Below, piece after piece: positions 6,467 to 11,951 of a stretch of DNA of 11,951 bases. A model generated the notes under the pieces. The model was not told where the DNA came from, did not search any database, and saw only the letters and a program-made list of their open reading frames with translations. The position numbers and the translations under genes were made by a program. Each line of letters begins with the position of its first letter. Within the stretch, counting starts at the first letter, position 1. The stretch is from Cyanobacteria bacterium OH_SFB_17 (GTDB lineage: Bacteria > Cyanobacteriota > Vampirovibrionia > Gastranaerophilales > Gastranaerophilaceae), in the NCBI GenBank assembly GCA_023395735.1, contig JAEWYI010000016.1, positions 1 through 11,951 of the forward strand, read 5' to 3'.

Positions 6467-7846
6467 ATGGAAATTTCTGAAATAAAAAAAATATGGGAAG
6501 ATGTAAAAGATGAACTGAAGGATGTAATTGCACCTTCTTCCTTTGAACCATGGATTTTGCCGCTTGAGCCAATCGGGTTTGAAAATGACGAATTCTCCGT
6601 TTTGACAGGTCAATCTTTTGCAATTCAAATCATTAGAAAAAACCATTACAAGCAAATCCAAGATGCTTTTAGGAAGATTCTTAACCGAGAGGTCGAATTT
6701 AAAATGGTTTTTGATGAAGCTCTTTCTGCAAAAATAAAAAAACAAAATGAAAAAGCAAAAAAAAATACAGAAAAAACTACAAAAGAAAAAGCAATCGACA
6801 ATTTGTCTCAAATGCAATCTTTTTCAAACTTGAACTTAAAATATAAATTTGAAAATTTTGTAGTAGGTGAAAATAGCCGCTTTGCACAAGCTGCAGCTAT
6901 GGCTGTTGCAAAAACTCCGGCGAAAAAATATAATCCTCTTTTTATCTATGGCGCATCTGGATTAGGGAAAACACACCTTATGCAAGCAATTGGGCATCAT
7001 ATTGTTTTTAATCATCCAAAATTAAAAGTAAGATATATTAAAACAGAAGACTTTACCAATGAGTTGATTAATAATATCAGAAAAGGTGGAGACATCAACG
7101 AACGTATGTCTAAATTCAGGCAAAAATACAGAAATATTGACGTGCTTTTGCTTGATGATATCCAATTTGTTGAGTCTAAAGAAAGGACAATGGAAGAAAT
7201 TTTCCATACCTTTGACAGCCTTCACAATAATAACAAGCAAATCGTTATCACATCAGACCGTCCACCGAAGGATATTCCGACTTTGCCGGAAAGATTGAGA
7301 ACACGCTTTGAGTGGGGACTTATGGTTGATATAATTCCTCCTGATTTTGAAACCCGTGTCGCGATTTTGGCAAACCTCGCCGATGAAATCGGAATGAAAA
7401 TCGCTCCTGATGTTTTAGAATTTGTCGCTCAAAATTTCAACAAAAACGTAAGAGAGCTAGAAGGAGCTTTTAACAAGGTAAGTGCGTATTCAAGTATCCA
7501 AAACGAGCCTTTGAGCGTTGAGATAGTTAAAAAAGTTTTAAGATGCGGTGAATGCAAAAAAGAAATAAATATAGATTGTATTTCAAAAATTGTCTGTGAA
7601 CATTTTGGTGTGACTTTATCCGATATGAAAAGTCCTGCAAGAAATCAAAAAGTTTCGCACGCTAGACAGATTGCGGTTTATTTAACAAGAGAATTGACGC
7701 AAATGAGTTTTGTGTCAATTGCCGAATTTTTCAACAAAAAACATCCGACGATTTTATTCTCTTATGAAAAAATTAAAAAAGACAGAAATTTTGATCAATC
7801 TTTAGACGATATTTTATGCGATTTGGAAATTAAGATTAAAAAATAG
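6467..7846 (+). CDS. dnaA: Chromosomal replication initiator protein DnaA
   Basis: This 459-residue AAA+ ATPase would bind origin DnaA boxes, oligomerise with ATP and open the DNA. Domain I (residues 1-80) has the usual W10 and SSFEPWI region. Domain II is a short Lys-rich linker (about 85-120). Domain III holds Walker A GASGLGKT (162-169), Walker B LLLDDIQF (227-234), ITSDRPP (261-267), the arginine-finger region LRTRFEWGL (Arg280) and sensor 2 NVRELEGAF. Domain IV has the DNA-binding signature, with ARNQKVSHARQIA and HPTI (426-429). The last reads FFNKKHPTILFS where typical proteins have FGGRDHTTVLHA. Four cysteines (360, 363, 371, 377) cluster at the domain III-IV connector. The start is fixed by domain I homology, although no Shine-Dalgarno precedes it. 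No clear TTATCCACA-like boxes were seen nearby, so an adjacent origin is not evident. Confidence 0.97.
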   Translation: MEISEIKKIWEDVKDELKDVIAPSSFEPWILPLEPIGFENDEFSVLTGQSFAIQIIRKNHYKQIQDAFRKILNREVEFKMVFDEALSAKIKKQNEKAKKNTEKTTKEKAIDNLSQMQSFSNLNLKYKFENFVVGENSRFAQAAAMAVAKTPAKKYNPLFIYGASGLGKTHLMQAIGHHIVFNHPKLKVRYIKTEDFTNELINNIRKGGDINERMSKFRQKYRNIDVLLLDDIQFVESKERTMEEIFHTFDSLHNNNKQIVITSDRPPKDIPTLPERLRTRFEWGLMVDIIPPDFETRVAILANLADEIGMKIAPDVLEFVAQNFNKNVRELEGAFNKVSAYSSIQNEPLSVEIVKKVLRCGECKKEINIDCISKIVCEHFGVTLSDMKSPARNQKVSHARQIAVYLTRELTQMSFVSIAEFFNKKHPTILFSYEKIKKDRNFDQSLDDILCDLEIKIKK

Positions 7847-7876
7847 ATTTAATTATCTATTTTTTAATCTTAATTT
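7827..7876. terminator. Long AT-rich inverted repeat across the dnaA stop codon, probable two-way terminator
   Basis: Two perfectly complementary 22-base arms (7827-7848 and 7855-7876) flank a six-base loop TTAATT. The left arm contains the last codons of dnaA and its TAG stop; the right arm ends in T-rich sequence. The stem is almost all A-T (core AAAAAATAGAT / ATCTATTTTTT). It lies between dnaA and the convergent DAHP synthase gene and reads as a hairpin plus U-tract on both strands. Confidence 0.7.
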
Positions 7877-7895
7877 TTAAATTTTCAGTCGCTAA

Positions 7896-8909
7896 TTAAA
7901 TAACTTTTTTCCCAACGATTGGAGCAATTTTTTTGATATCTTGGTAAAGTTTGTCATATTGTTCAGGATAAAGTGACTGAGCGCCGTCGCATACTGCACT
8001 TTCAGGATCGTAGTGGACTTCAATTATTAATCCGTCACATCCGGCTGCAACAGATGCTCTTGACATAGGTGCAACTTTATCTCTTAGGCCTGTTCCGTGG
8101 CTTGGGTCGATTAAGATAGGCAAATGGCTGACTTTCTTGATTACAGGAATCGCGCTCAAGTCAAGCGTGTTTCTTGTAACTCTTTCAAAAGTCCTTATAC
8201 CTCTTTCGCAAAGCATAACTTCTCTGTTTCCGCCTGCAAGAACGTATTCGGCTGACATCAACCATTCTTCAAAAGTTGCAGAAAGTCCTCTTTTTATCAT
8301 TATCGGCTTTCTAATCATACCAAGTTCTTTGAGCAGGTTAAAGTTTTGCATATTTCTTGCCCCGACTTGAAGAATATCAACATATTTTTCAAACATCGGG
8401 ATTTGAGAAATTTCCATAACTTCAGATGTTACCGCCATATTGTGTTTGTCGGCAACAGCTCTTATTATTTCAAGCCCTTCTTCGCCTAAGCCTTGAAAAG
8501 CGTACGGAGAGGTTCTTGGTTTAAAAGCACCCCCTCTTAAAACTTTAACGCCAGATTTTTTAAGCACTTCAGCGGTTTTGTCCATTTGTTCAAAAGATTC
8601 AACCGTGCAAGGTCCTGCAATAAGTCCAATGTGCTCTCCGCCGAATTTTACGCCGTTGACTTCAATTATTGTGTCCTCAGCTTGAAAAACTCTGCTTGCA
8701 AGTTTGTAATTTGAAGTTATTCTGATAACTTCTTTGACACCTTCAAGCAATTCTATATCTCTCGGATCCATTGTCTTTCCGCCGACGGCCCCAATTACCG
8801 TGTGTAGTTCTCCTTCTGAGATATGTGCGGTAAATCCTTTTCTTTCTATTAGTGCTTTGACTTTATCAATTTGTTCTTGAGTTGCGCCTTGGCGCATAAT
8901 TATTAACAT
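7896..8909 (-). CDS. aroF: 3-deoxy-7-phosphoheptulonate (DAHP) synthase, type I-beta with N-terminal regulatory domain
   Basis: This 337-residue enzyme condenses phosphoenolpyruvate and erythrose 4-phosphate, the first step of the shikimate pathway. Residues 1-70 form a ferredoxin-like ACT/FLD-type regulatory domain as in Thermotoga maritima DAHP synthase, so feedback control by an aromatic amino acid is likely. The barrel carries GPCTVES (99-105), KPRTSPYAFQG (130-140), QVGARNMQNF (181-190), IMIKRG (203-208) and IDPSHGTG (267-274). The metal ligands are expected at Cys101, His271, Glu297 and Asp308, each one residue below the Thermotoga numbering. The ATG at 8909 follows GGGA at a usable distance; a second ATG four codons later has no site. 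No other shikimate gene is in view. The gene diverges from fixC, with overlapping promoter elements. Confidence 0.95.
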   Translation of the reverse strand: MLIIMRQGATQEQIDKVKALIERKGFTAHISEGELHTVIGAVGGKTMDPRDIELLEGVKEVIRITSNYKLASRVFQAEDTIIEVNGVKFGGEHIGLIAGPCTVESFEQMDKTAEVLKKSGVKVLRGGAFKPRTSPYAFQGLGEEGLEIIRAVADKHNMAVTSEVMEISQIPMFEKYVDILQVGARNMQNFNLLKELGMIRKPIMIKRGLSATFEEWLMSAEYVLAGGNREVMLCERGIRTFERVTRNTLDLSAIPVIKKVSHLPILIDPSHGTGLRDKVAPMSRASVAAGCDGLIIEVHYDPESAVCDGAQSLYPEQYDKLYQDIKKIAPIVGKKVI

Positions 8910-8948
8910 CTTTGTAATCCCTTTGTTTATTTATTTCACACTTGTTCA

Positions 8949-8977
8949 ATTGTATAATAAATAAAAATAATTTACAA
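8949..8977 (-). promoter_or_regulatory. Predicted promoter of the DAHP synthase gene
   Basis: On the minus strand TTGTAA (8977-8972), 17 bp, then TACAAT (8954-8949). The -35 box occupies nearly the same bases as the -35 box of the divergent fixC promoter. Transcription would start near 8942, leaving a leader of about 33 nt with GGGA before the ATG. Confidence 0.6.
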
Positions 8978-8999
8978 ACAGATAAATTCATTGTATAAT
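8971..8999 (+). promoter_or_regulatory. Predicted promoter of fixCX
   Basis: TTTACA (8971-8976), 17 bp, then TATAAT (8994-8999), a strong match. Transcription would start near 9006. GGAG (9013-9016) lies eight bases before the fixC ATG. Confidence 0.7.
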
Positions 9000-9024
9000 A
9001 ACCGTATATTTTGGAGTTTTGGTC

Positions 9025-10320
9025 ATGAAAAATAAAACAGAAGTTATTATCGTAGGTGGCGGTCCTGCCGGAATATCGGCAGCGATTACGGTTGCAAGGG
9101 GTGGAAGAAAAGTTGTTCTTGTTGAAAGAGGTAATTTTTCCGGTAGCAAAAATGTTTTCGGTGGAGCGATTTATACAAAACCTACAAAAGAAATTTTTCC
9201 TGAATTTGAAAAAACAGCACCTATTGAAAGAAAGACGGTTTCTCACAGGTATATTATAAATACAGAAGACGAATCCGTTTCTGTTAATTACAGTTCATTT
9301 AAAGACGAGGACACAAGTTATTCTGTTATTCGCTCAAAATTTGACAGATGGATGGCAAAAGAAGCCGAAAAAGAAGGCGTTGTTCTAGTTACAGAAACTT
9401 TGGTAAAAGAGCTTATTTATAAAGAAAATCAGGTTGTAGGAATTAAAACAGAGCTGGAAGATTACTATGCGGATATTGTGATTCTTGCAGACGGTGTTAA
9501 TTCTATTCTGGCAAAGCAAATCGGTCTAAGAAAAGAAATAAAGCCCAAAGATGTTGCTTTGAGCGTAAAAGAAGTTATTAAAATCGGTAAAGAAAAAATT
9601 GAAGAAAGATTTAATCTAAAAGATGGCGAAGGGGCTGTATATGAGATTATTGGTGCCCCAATGCTCGGTATGCTTGGGTTGGGTTATCTTTATACCAATA
9701 AAGAGACTGTCTCTATAGGTTTGGGCATAAGTTTGGATGAGCTTGCTCAAAGGAAGATTAAGCCATATGAATTGTTGGAGCAACTGAAAGCTCACCCTTC
9801 AATTGAAAGATATTTAGAGGGCGGAGAATTAATTGAATATTCTGCCCACCTTATTCCTGAAGGTGGGTATAAAAAAATACCTAAGCTTTATGCAAATGGC
9901 GTTTTGGTTGTAGGCGACAGCGCAATGTTGGTTAACAATGTTCATTGGGAAGGCACAAATTTGGCTATGACAAGCGGAAAATTTGCAGGTGAAGTTGCTC
10001 TTGTTGCGCTAGAAAAACAAGATTTCAGTGAAAATGTTTTAAGTCTGTATAAGAAAAAATTGGAAAATTCATACGTTATGAAAGATTTAAAATCTTATAA
10101 AGATGTTATGGATGTAGTTCACAAGCGCGAAAAATCGTTCTTGAAATATTATCCTGAAAAAATTGCAGGATTTTTCAAAATGTTTACCGGAGTTGATGGG
10201 GTTCCGAAAAAAGAAAAATATAAAAAGTTTATAAAAAACTTTTTCACTGAAAGAAGCCTCTCTGAATTGTTTAGAGATGGAATTGCGTTTTTGAAGCTTA
10301 TATTTGGAGTTTTAAAATAA
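9025..10320 (+). CDS. fixC: FixC-like electron-transfer-flavoprotein:quinone oxidoreductase
   Basis: This 431-residue FAD flavoprotein belongs to the FixC/ETF-QO family. Together with FixX it passes electrons from an electron-transfer flavoprotein (FixAB) toward quinone. The N-terminal dinucleotide fold is VIIVGGGPAGISAA (GGGPAG at 11-16), followed by the family stretch FSGSKNVFGGAIY (38-50). ILADGVNS (153-160) and the second FAD motif VVGDSAMLVN (295-304), followed by HWEGTNLAMTSGKFA, complete the fold. The last ~60 residues are basic and hydrophobic, consistent with membrane-surface contact. The ATG at 9025 was preferred to an upstream TTG at 9019 because GGAG sits eight bases before it. 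The TAA stop overlaps the fixX ATG (TAATG). Geranylgeranyl-reductase-type flavoproteins look similar, but the FixX neighbour decides in favour of FixC. Confidence 0.92.
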   Translation: MKNKTEVIIVGGGPAGISAAITVARGGRKVVLVERGNFSGSKNVFGGAIYTKPTKEIFPEFEKTAPIERKTVSHRYIINTEDESVSVNYSSFKDEDTSYSVIRSKFDRWMAKEAEKEGVVLVTETLVKELIYKENQVVGIKTELEDYYADIVILADGVNSILAKQIGLRKEIKPKDVALSVKEVIKIGKEKIEERFNLKDGEGAVYEIIGAPMLGMLGLGYLYTNKETVSIGLGISLDELAQRKIKPYELLEQLKAHPSIERYLEGGELIEYSAHLIPEGGYKKIPKLYANGVLVVGDSAMLVNNVHWEGTNLAMTSGKFAGEVALVALEKQDFSENVLSLYKKKLENSYVMKDLKSYKDVMDVVHKREKSFLKYYPEKIAGFFKMFTGVDGVPKKEKYKKFIKNFFTERSLSELFRDGIAFLKLIFGVLK

Positions 10321-10619
10321 TGACTGATGAAAAAAAACAAGAAGTTAATGTTGATGAAAAATTGTTCAAGGTGAAATTTAATTCTGATGAAAAATCACAC
10401 CTGGAGCCTGATGTTGAACAGTGTTTATTGTGTAATTCAAAAGTTTGTACTTACATTTGTCCTGCTAAAGTTTACGAGTGGGATGAGGAAAATAAAAAAT
10501 TGACTATCGGGTATGAAAATTGTCTTGAGTGTGGAGCATGTAGAATTGCGTGCGAGCGAAAATGTTTGAAGTGGAAATATCCAGATGGCAATAAAGGCGT
10601 AACATTTAAACAAGGCTAA
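10320..10619 (+). CDS. fixX: FixX ferredoxin-like iron-sulfur protein
   Basis: This 99-residue cytoplasmic iron-sulfur protein partners FixC and corresponds to the C-terminal ferredoxin domain of eukaryotic ETF-QO. Its first ~30 residues are charged and poorly conserved. The remainder has Cys35-x2-Cys38-x4-Cys43-x3-Cys47-Pro, then the family signature YENCLECGACRIAC (Cys68, 71, 74, 78) and Cys82, ending in the FixX-type WKYPDGNKGVTFKQG. At least one [4Fe-4S] cluster is expected, and nine cysteines leave room for a second. The start codon shares its A with the fixC stop, and GGAG precedes it inside fixC, so translation is coupled. The electron-donating fixA and fixB genes are not in this window. 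Confidence 0.93.
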   Translation: MTDEKKQEVNVDEKLFKVKFNSDEKSHLEPDVEQCLLCNSKVCTYICPAKVYEWDEENKKLTIGYENCLECGACRIACERKCLKWKYPDGNKGVTFKQG

Positions 10620-10659
10620 ATCATGAAAGTGAGTGATACAAGGAGTTTACAAAATTTTA

Positions 10660-10668
10660 TGGTACAAT
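10660..10668 (+). promoter_or_regulatory. Candidate extended -10 promoter upstream of the WYD-repeat protein
   Basis: TGGTACAAT fits the extended -10 form TGnTAtAAT with one mismatch. No convincing -35 box lies 16-18 bp upstream. It overlaps the left end of the first 23-bp repeat copy, and transcription would start near 10675. Read-through from fixCX is an alternative, because no terminator was seen after fixX. Confidence 0.35.
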
Positions 10669-10688
10669 AAAACGAGTAAGTGTGAGGA
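10666..10688 (+). repeat. 23-bp direct repeat, copy 1
   Basis: This copy matches the second (10813-10835) at 22 of 23 positions, differing only at the ninth base (G here, C there). The core is AGTAAGTGTGAGGA. Like copy 2 it ends in a GAGGA Shine-Dalgarno. The ATG at 10698 follows at a workable distance, but its frame closes after three codons (Met-Arg-Gly-stop). Confidence 0.75.
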
Positions 10689-10705
10689 TAAAAAGAGATG
10701 CGAGG

Positions 10706-10784
10706 GTAAGCGGCATCAATTGAGGGACAGCGAAAAAAGTCCCGAGTGCATAAATTGGGTACACCGATAAAACAAAAAGCTTAC
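10706..10784 (+). other. Possible structured leader RNA
   Basis: GTAAGC (10706-10711) is perfectly complementary to GCTTAC (10779-10784). Inside lies a second hairpin, GGGAC (10724-10728) with GTCCC (10739-10743), closing a ten-base purine-rich loop. Two similar segments, GCATCAATTGAGGGAC and GCATAAATTGGGTAC, also lie within it. The pairing is short and could arise by chance, and no known riboswitch class was recognised. The region has no convincing coding frame. Confidence 0.3.
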
Positions 10785-10812
10785 AGCAATAAGAAAAATG
10801 AGTACAGGTAGT

Positions 10813-10835
10813 AATAAAACCAGTAAGTGTGAGGA
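10813..10835 (+). repeat. 23-bp direct repeat, copy 2, containing the ribosome binding site of the next gene
   Basis: This copy lies 147 bp downstream of copy 1 with a single mismatch. Its GAGGA (10831-10835) is the Shine-Dalgarno for the ATG at 10844, eight bases on. The two copies therefore look like a duplicated translation-initiation region, of which only this one leads into a long frame. Confidence 0.75.
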
Positions 10836-10843
10836 ATAAAAGA

Positions 10844-11212
10844 ATGAAAGAAGAATACAGCACAAATTTTAGACGTTGGTATGACAAAGATCCTGTTTTG
10901 TCGTCTGCGATGAAGACATTGGAGCAATCAGATGATGAGACTCAGATAAAGATATCGTTAAATTTAATAAAGATAATTATAGAGCACAACATTGAGAATT
11001 CTGAGTTTGAGGCAGTAGAGGATATAATTTCTGCTGTTGAGGCGGGTGTTGAAGAGAATAATAGAAACAATCGTTGGTATGATATTGATTCTACTTTGAA
11101 AACGGCTATGAATATGTTACAAAACTGTCCTGAAGCGACGCAGCATGTTATAGCAAAAGAGATGGCTCGGATGGTTGTTTCAAAGATAAAAGAGGAAGAT
11201 GTCGTCGACTAG
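10844..11212 (+). CDS. Unrecognised small protein with two WYD repeats
   Basis: I do not recognise this 122-residue protein as a named family. It is acidic, probably all-helical and cytoplasmic, with no signal peptide or membrane span. It consists of two similar halves. Residues 11-46 begin RWYDKDPVLSSAMKTL and residues 77-112 begin RWYDIDSTLKTAMNML. They align without gaps and match at 12 of 36 positions, including the RWYD start and the TQ pair further on. A Glu/Asp-rich segment links them. The ATG at 10844 was chosen over a GTG at 10829 because GAGGA lies eight bases before it, while the GTG overlaps that site. An apparent terminator follows about 45 bp after the stop. Two repeats of a helical hairpin suggest a binding or adaptor role, but no function can be assigned. 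Confidence 0.75.
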   Translation: MKEEYSTNFRRWYDKDPVLSSAMKTLEQSDDETQIKISLNLIKIIIEHNIENSEFEAVEDIISAVEAGVEENNRNNRWYDIDSTLKTAMNMLQNCPEATQHVIAKEMARMVVSKIKEEDVVD

Positions 11213-11258
11213 TGGCAATATTAAAGTTTTTAAGATTGCTTGGAACTAAGTTTTGCAT

Positions 11259-11279
11259 GTAGCCATGTGGGCTATTTTT
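11259..11279 (+). terminator. Rho-independent terminator after the WYD-repeat gene
   Basis: TAGCC (11260-11264) pairs with GGCTA (11270-11274) around the loop ATGTG, with a possible outer G-U pair. TTTTT follows at once (11275-11279). The stem is short but correctly placed between the WYD-repeat gene and the next promoter. Confidence 0.6.
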
Positions 11280-11301
11280 CGTTCAGGGGCTTTAATTTGT
11301 A

Positions 11302-11330
11302 TTGACATCGTGTATAAAATGATATACAAT
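11302..11330 (+). promoter_or_regulatory. Strong predicted promoter of the second prepilin-like gene
   Basis: TTGACA (11302-11307), 17 bp, then TACAAT (11325-11330): a perfect -35, a 5/6 -10 and optimal spacing. Transcription would start near 11337, giving a leader of about 53 nt that is T-rich in its middle and carries AAGG before the ATG. Confidence 0.82.
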
Positions 11331-11339
11331 GGTTGTATA
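11311..11339. promoter_or_regulatory. Palindromic operator-like element over the -10 box
   Basis: Three alternating half-sites are visible: TGTATA (11311-11316), TATACA (11323-11328) and TGTATA (11334-11339). The last two extend to TATACAA-TGG-TTGTATA, a perfect 7-bp inverted repeat; the first two form a perfect 6-bp inverted repeat with a six-base spacer. The element covers the promoter spacer, the -10 box and the likely start site, where a repressor would block transcription. Confidence 0.4.
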
Positions 11340-11389
11340 GCACTTATTTTCTGCTTTTTTTTACAAATCAACAAAATAAGGCATTTTAG

Positions 11390-11951
11390 ATGACTGGAAC
11401 CCCGAAGAGAAAAAGAAGTTTTGCCTTCACGTTAGGAGAGACACTTTTAGTCATTGGTATTATTGGCTTAGTGGCGATGTTAGTTTTGCCTGCGCTGATT
11501 AATAATACTCAAAAAGTGCAGTTGGAGACGGCTAGAGAAACAACTGTCGCAAAGATTTTTAGTGCAATGAATATGATGAAGGCACAGGAAAAACTTGATG
11601 GGTATGCTACTACTGATGAATTTGTGGATGAATTTGAGAAGTATGTAAAGGTTCAGAAAAGGTGTGATGCTTCGAATTTGTCCGATTGTTTTGCAAAGAC
11701 CGTAAAAGATGAAGAGGGTAAGGAGCTAAATGTGGCAGAGCTTACGACTGGTGATAAGTTGGCTACTAAGAACAAGGACTCTTATAATTCCGGAAACGTT
11801 GCATTGGGTCTTATTAATGGAACGCAGATGGTTTTATCATATAAGAGCGGGTGTATGTGGCAAAGTCCTTTTGGACCTGCAAATCCTTTGGGATGCATGG
11901 CTGCATTGTACGATGCAAATGGATTTAGGGGGCCGAATAAAATCGGCGAAG
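11390..11951 (+). CDS. Type IV pilin-like / pseudopilin precursor, 5' part (3' end outside window)
   Basis: The first 187 residues of a prepilin-like protein are present, and the frame is open to the window end. The leader MTGTPKRKRSFA is strongly basic. The processed form would start FTLGETLLVIGIIGLVAM, with Phe at +1 and Glu at +5, and Ala again replaces Gly before the cleavage site. The globular part contains paired cysteines (RCDASNLSDC) and, near the end, SGCMWQSPFGP followed by GCMAALYDANG and GPNKIGE. The last matches the DVNGKKPPNRVGKD motif of the pilin-like protein at 5535-6308, so they are distant members of one family. AAGG lies eight bases before the ATG. Lysine is coded by AAG 11 times and AAA 6 times, unlike the AAA-dominated dnaA, which hints at a different history or expression class. 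Confidence 0.85.
   Translation, partial: MTGTPKRKRSFAFTLGETLLVIGIIGLVAMLVLPALINNTQKVQLETARETTVAKIFSAMNMMKAQEKLDGYATTDEFVDEFEKYVKVQKRCDASNLSDCFAKTVKDEEGKELNVAELTTGDKLATKNKDSYNSGNVALGLINGTQMVLSYKSGCMWQSPFGPANPLGCMAALYDANGFRGPNKIGE

Noticed and set aside
6371..6817. 148-residue minus-strand frame opposite the start of dnaA
   Set aside because: It is Phe/Lys-rich, low-complexity, antisense to well-supported DnaA coding sequence, and resembles no protein family.
8866..9246. Minus-strand frame across the aroF-fixC gap
   Set aside because: It overlaps both real gene starts and the divergent promoters, and its product is low-complexity with no family resemblance.
10623..10670. 15-codon frame after fixX (MKVSDTRSLQNFMVQ)
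   Set aside because: There is no Shine-Dalgarno before its ATG and no support beyond being open; it may be leader sequence only.
10657..10887. Open frame on the minus strand with a hydrophobic 76-residue product
   Set aside because: It has no ribosome binding site, lies opposite the repeat-bearing leader and the start of the WYD-repeat gene, and its hydrophobicity is what a purine-rich opposite strand would give.
1..11951. tRNA or rRNA genes, CRISPR arrays, insertion sequences, integrases
   Set aside because: Both strands were read for T-loop sequences, regularly spaced repeats, transposase motifs and terminal inverted repeats; none was convincing.

Overview
The window is low-GC bacterial DNA with dense, short-spaced genes. 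Its best fit is a non-photosynthetic cyanobacterial relative of the Melainabacteria/Gastranaerophilales type. This assignment is inference, from three cues: two prepilin-like proteins with the F-T-L-x-E N-terminus preceded by Ala instead of Gly and a late 'NG..PN..G' motif; glyQ standing apart from glyS, as in cyanobacteria; and the general AT-rich style. No 16S or other decisive marker is present.

Layout. The 3' part of a methionyl-tRNA formyltransferase-like gene (1-678, +) ends in a two-way hairpin terminator that it shares with a convergent minus-strand operon. That operon reads from about 4856 down to 734: glyQ (glycyl-tRNA synthetase alpha), then two paralogous APC-family amino acid permeases, with a 3-bp gap and then a 29-bp overlap. 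Divergent from glyQ is a small P-loop kinase gene (4970-5485, +), which resembles animal-type phosphomevalonate kinase and phage-type dNMP kinases. It converges on a prepilin-like gene (5535-6308, -) with a perfect-consensus promoter. Divergent from that pilin is dnaA (6467-7846, +), which has no visible Shine-Dalgarno and a long AT-rich inverted repeat across its stop codon. DAHP synthase (7896-8909, -) follows.

The DAHP synthase gene and the plus-strand pair fixC-fixX (9025-10619) diverge from one 115-bp gap in which the two predicted promoters overlap in their -35 boxes. fixC and fixX overlap by one base (TAATG). A 224-bp gap then holds two copies of a 23-bp repeat that includes a ribosome binding site, a three-codon mini-ORF and possible RNA stems. 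It leads into a small unrecognised protein (10844-11212) built from two similar halves. After a terminator comes a strong promoter overlapped by a palindromic, operator-like element, then a second prepilin-like gene that runs off the window end.

How the parts fit. The housekeeping functions are translation (formyl-Met initiation, glycyl-tRNA charging), amino acid uptake, replication initiation and aromatic amino acid biosynthesis. FixCX is the quinone-oxidoreductase half of an electron-transfer-flavoprotein system; its FixAB partner is not in view. The two prepilins are surface or secretion-type proteins, each alone behind its own strong promoter. No rRNA, tRNA, CRISPR array, insertion sequence or integrase was seen. 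The points that most deserve a second look are the PMVK-like kinase, the fixCX pair without fixAB, the repeat-flanked leader before the WYD-repeat protein, and the operator-like palindrome at the last prepilin.
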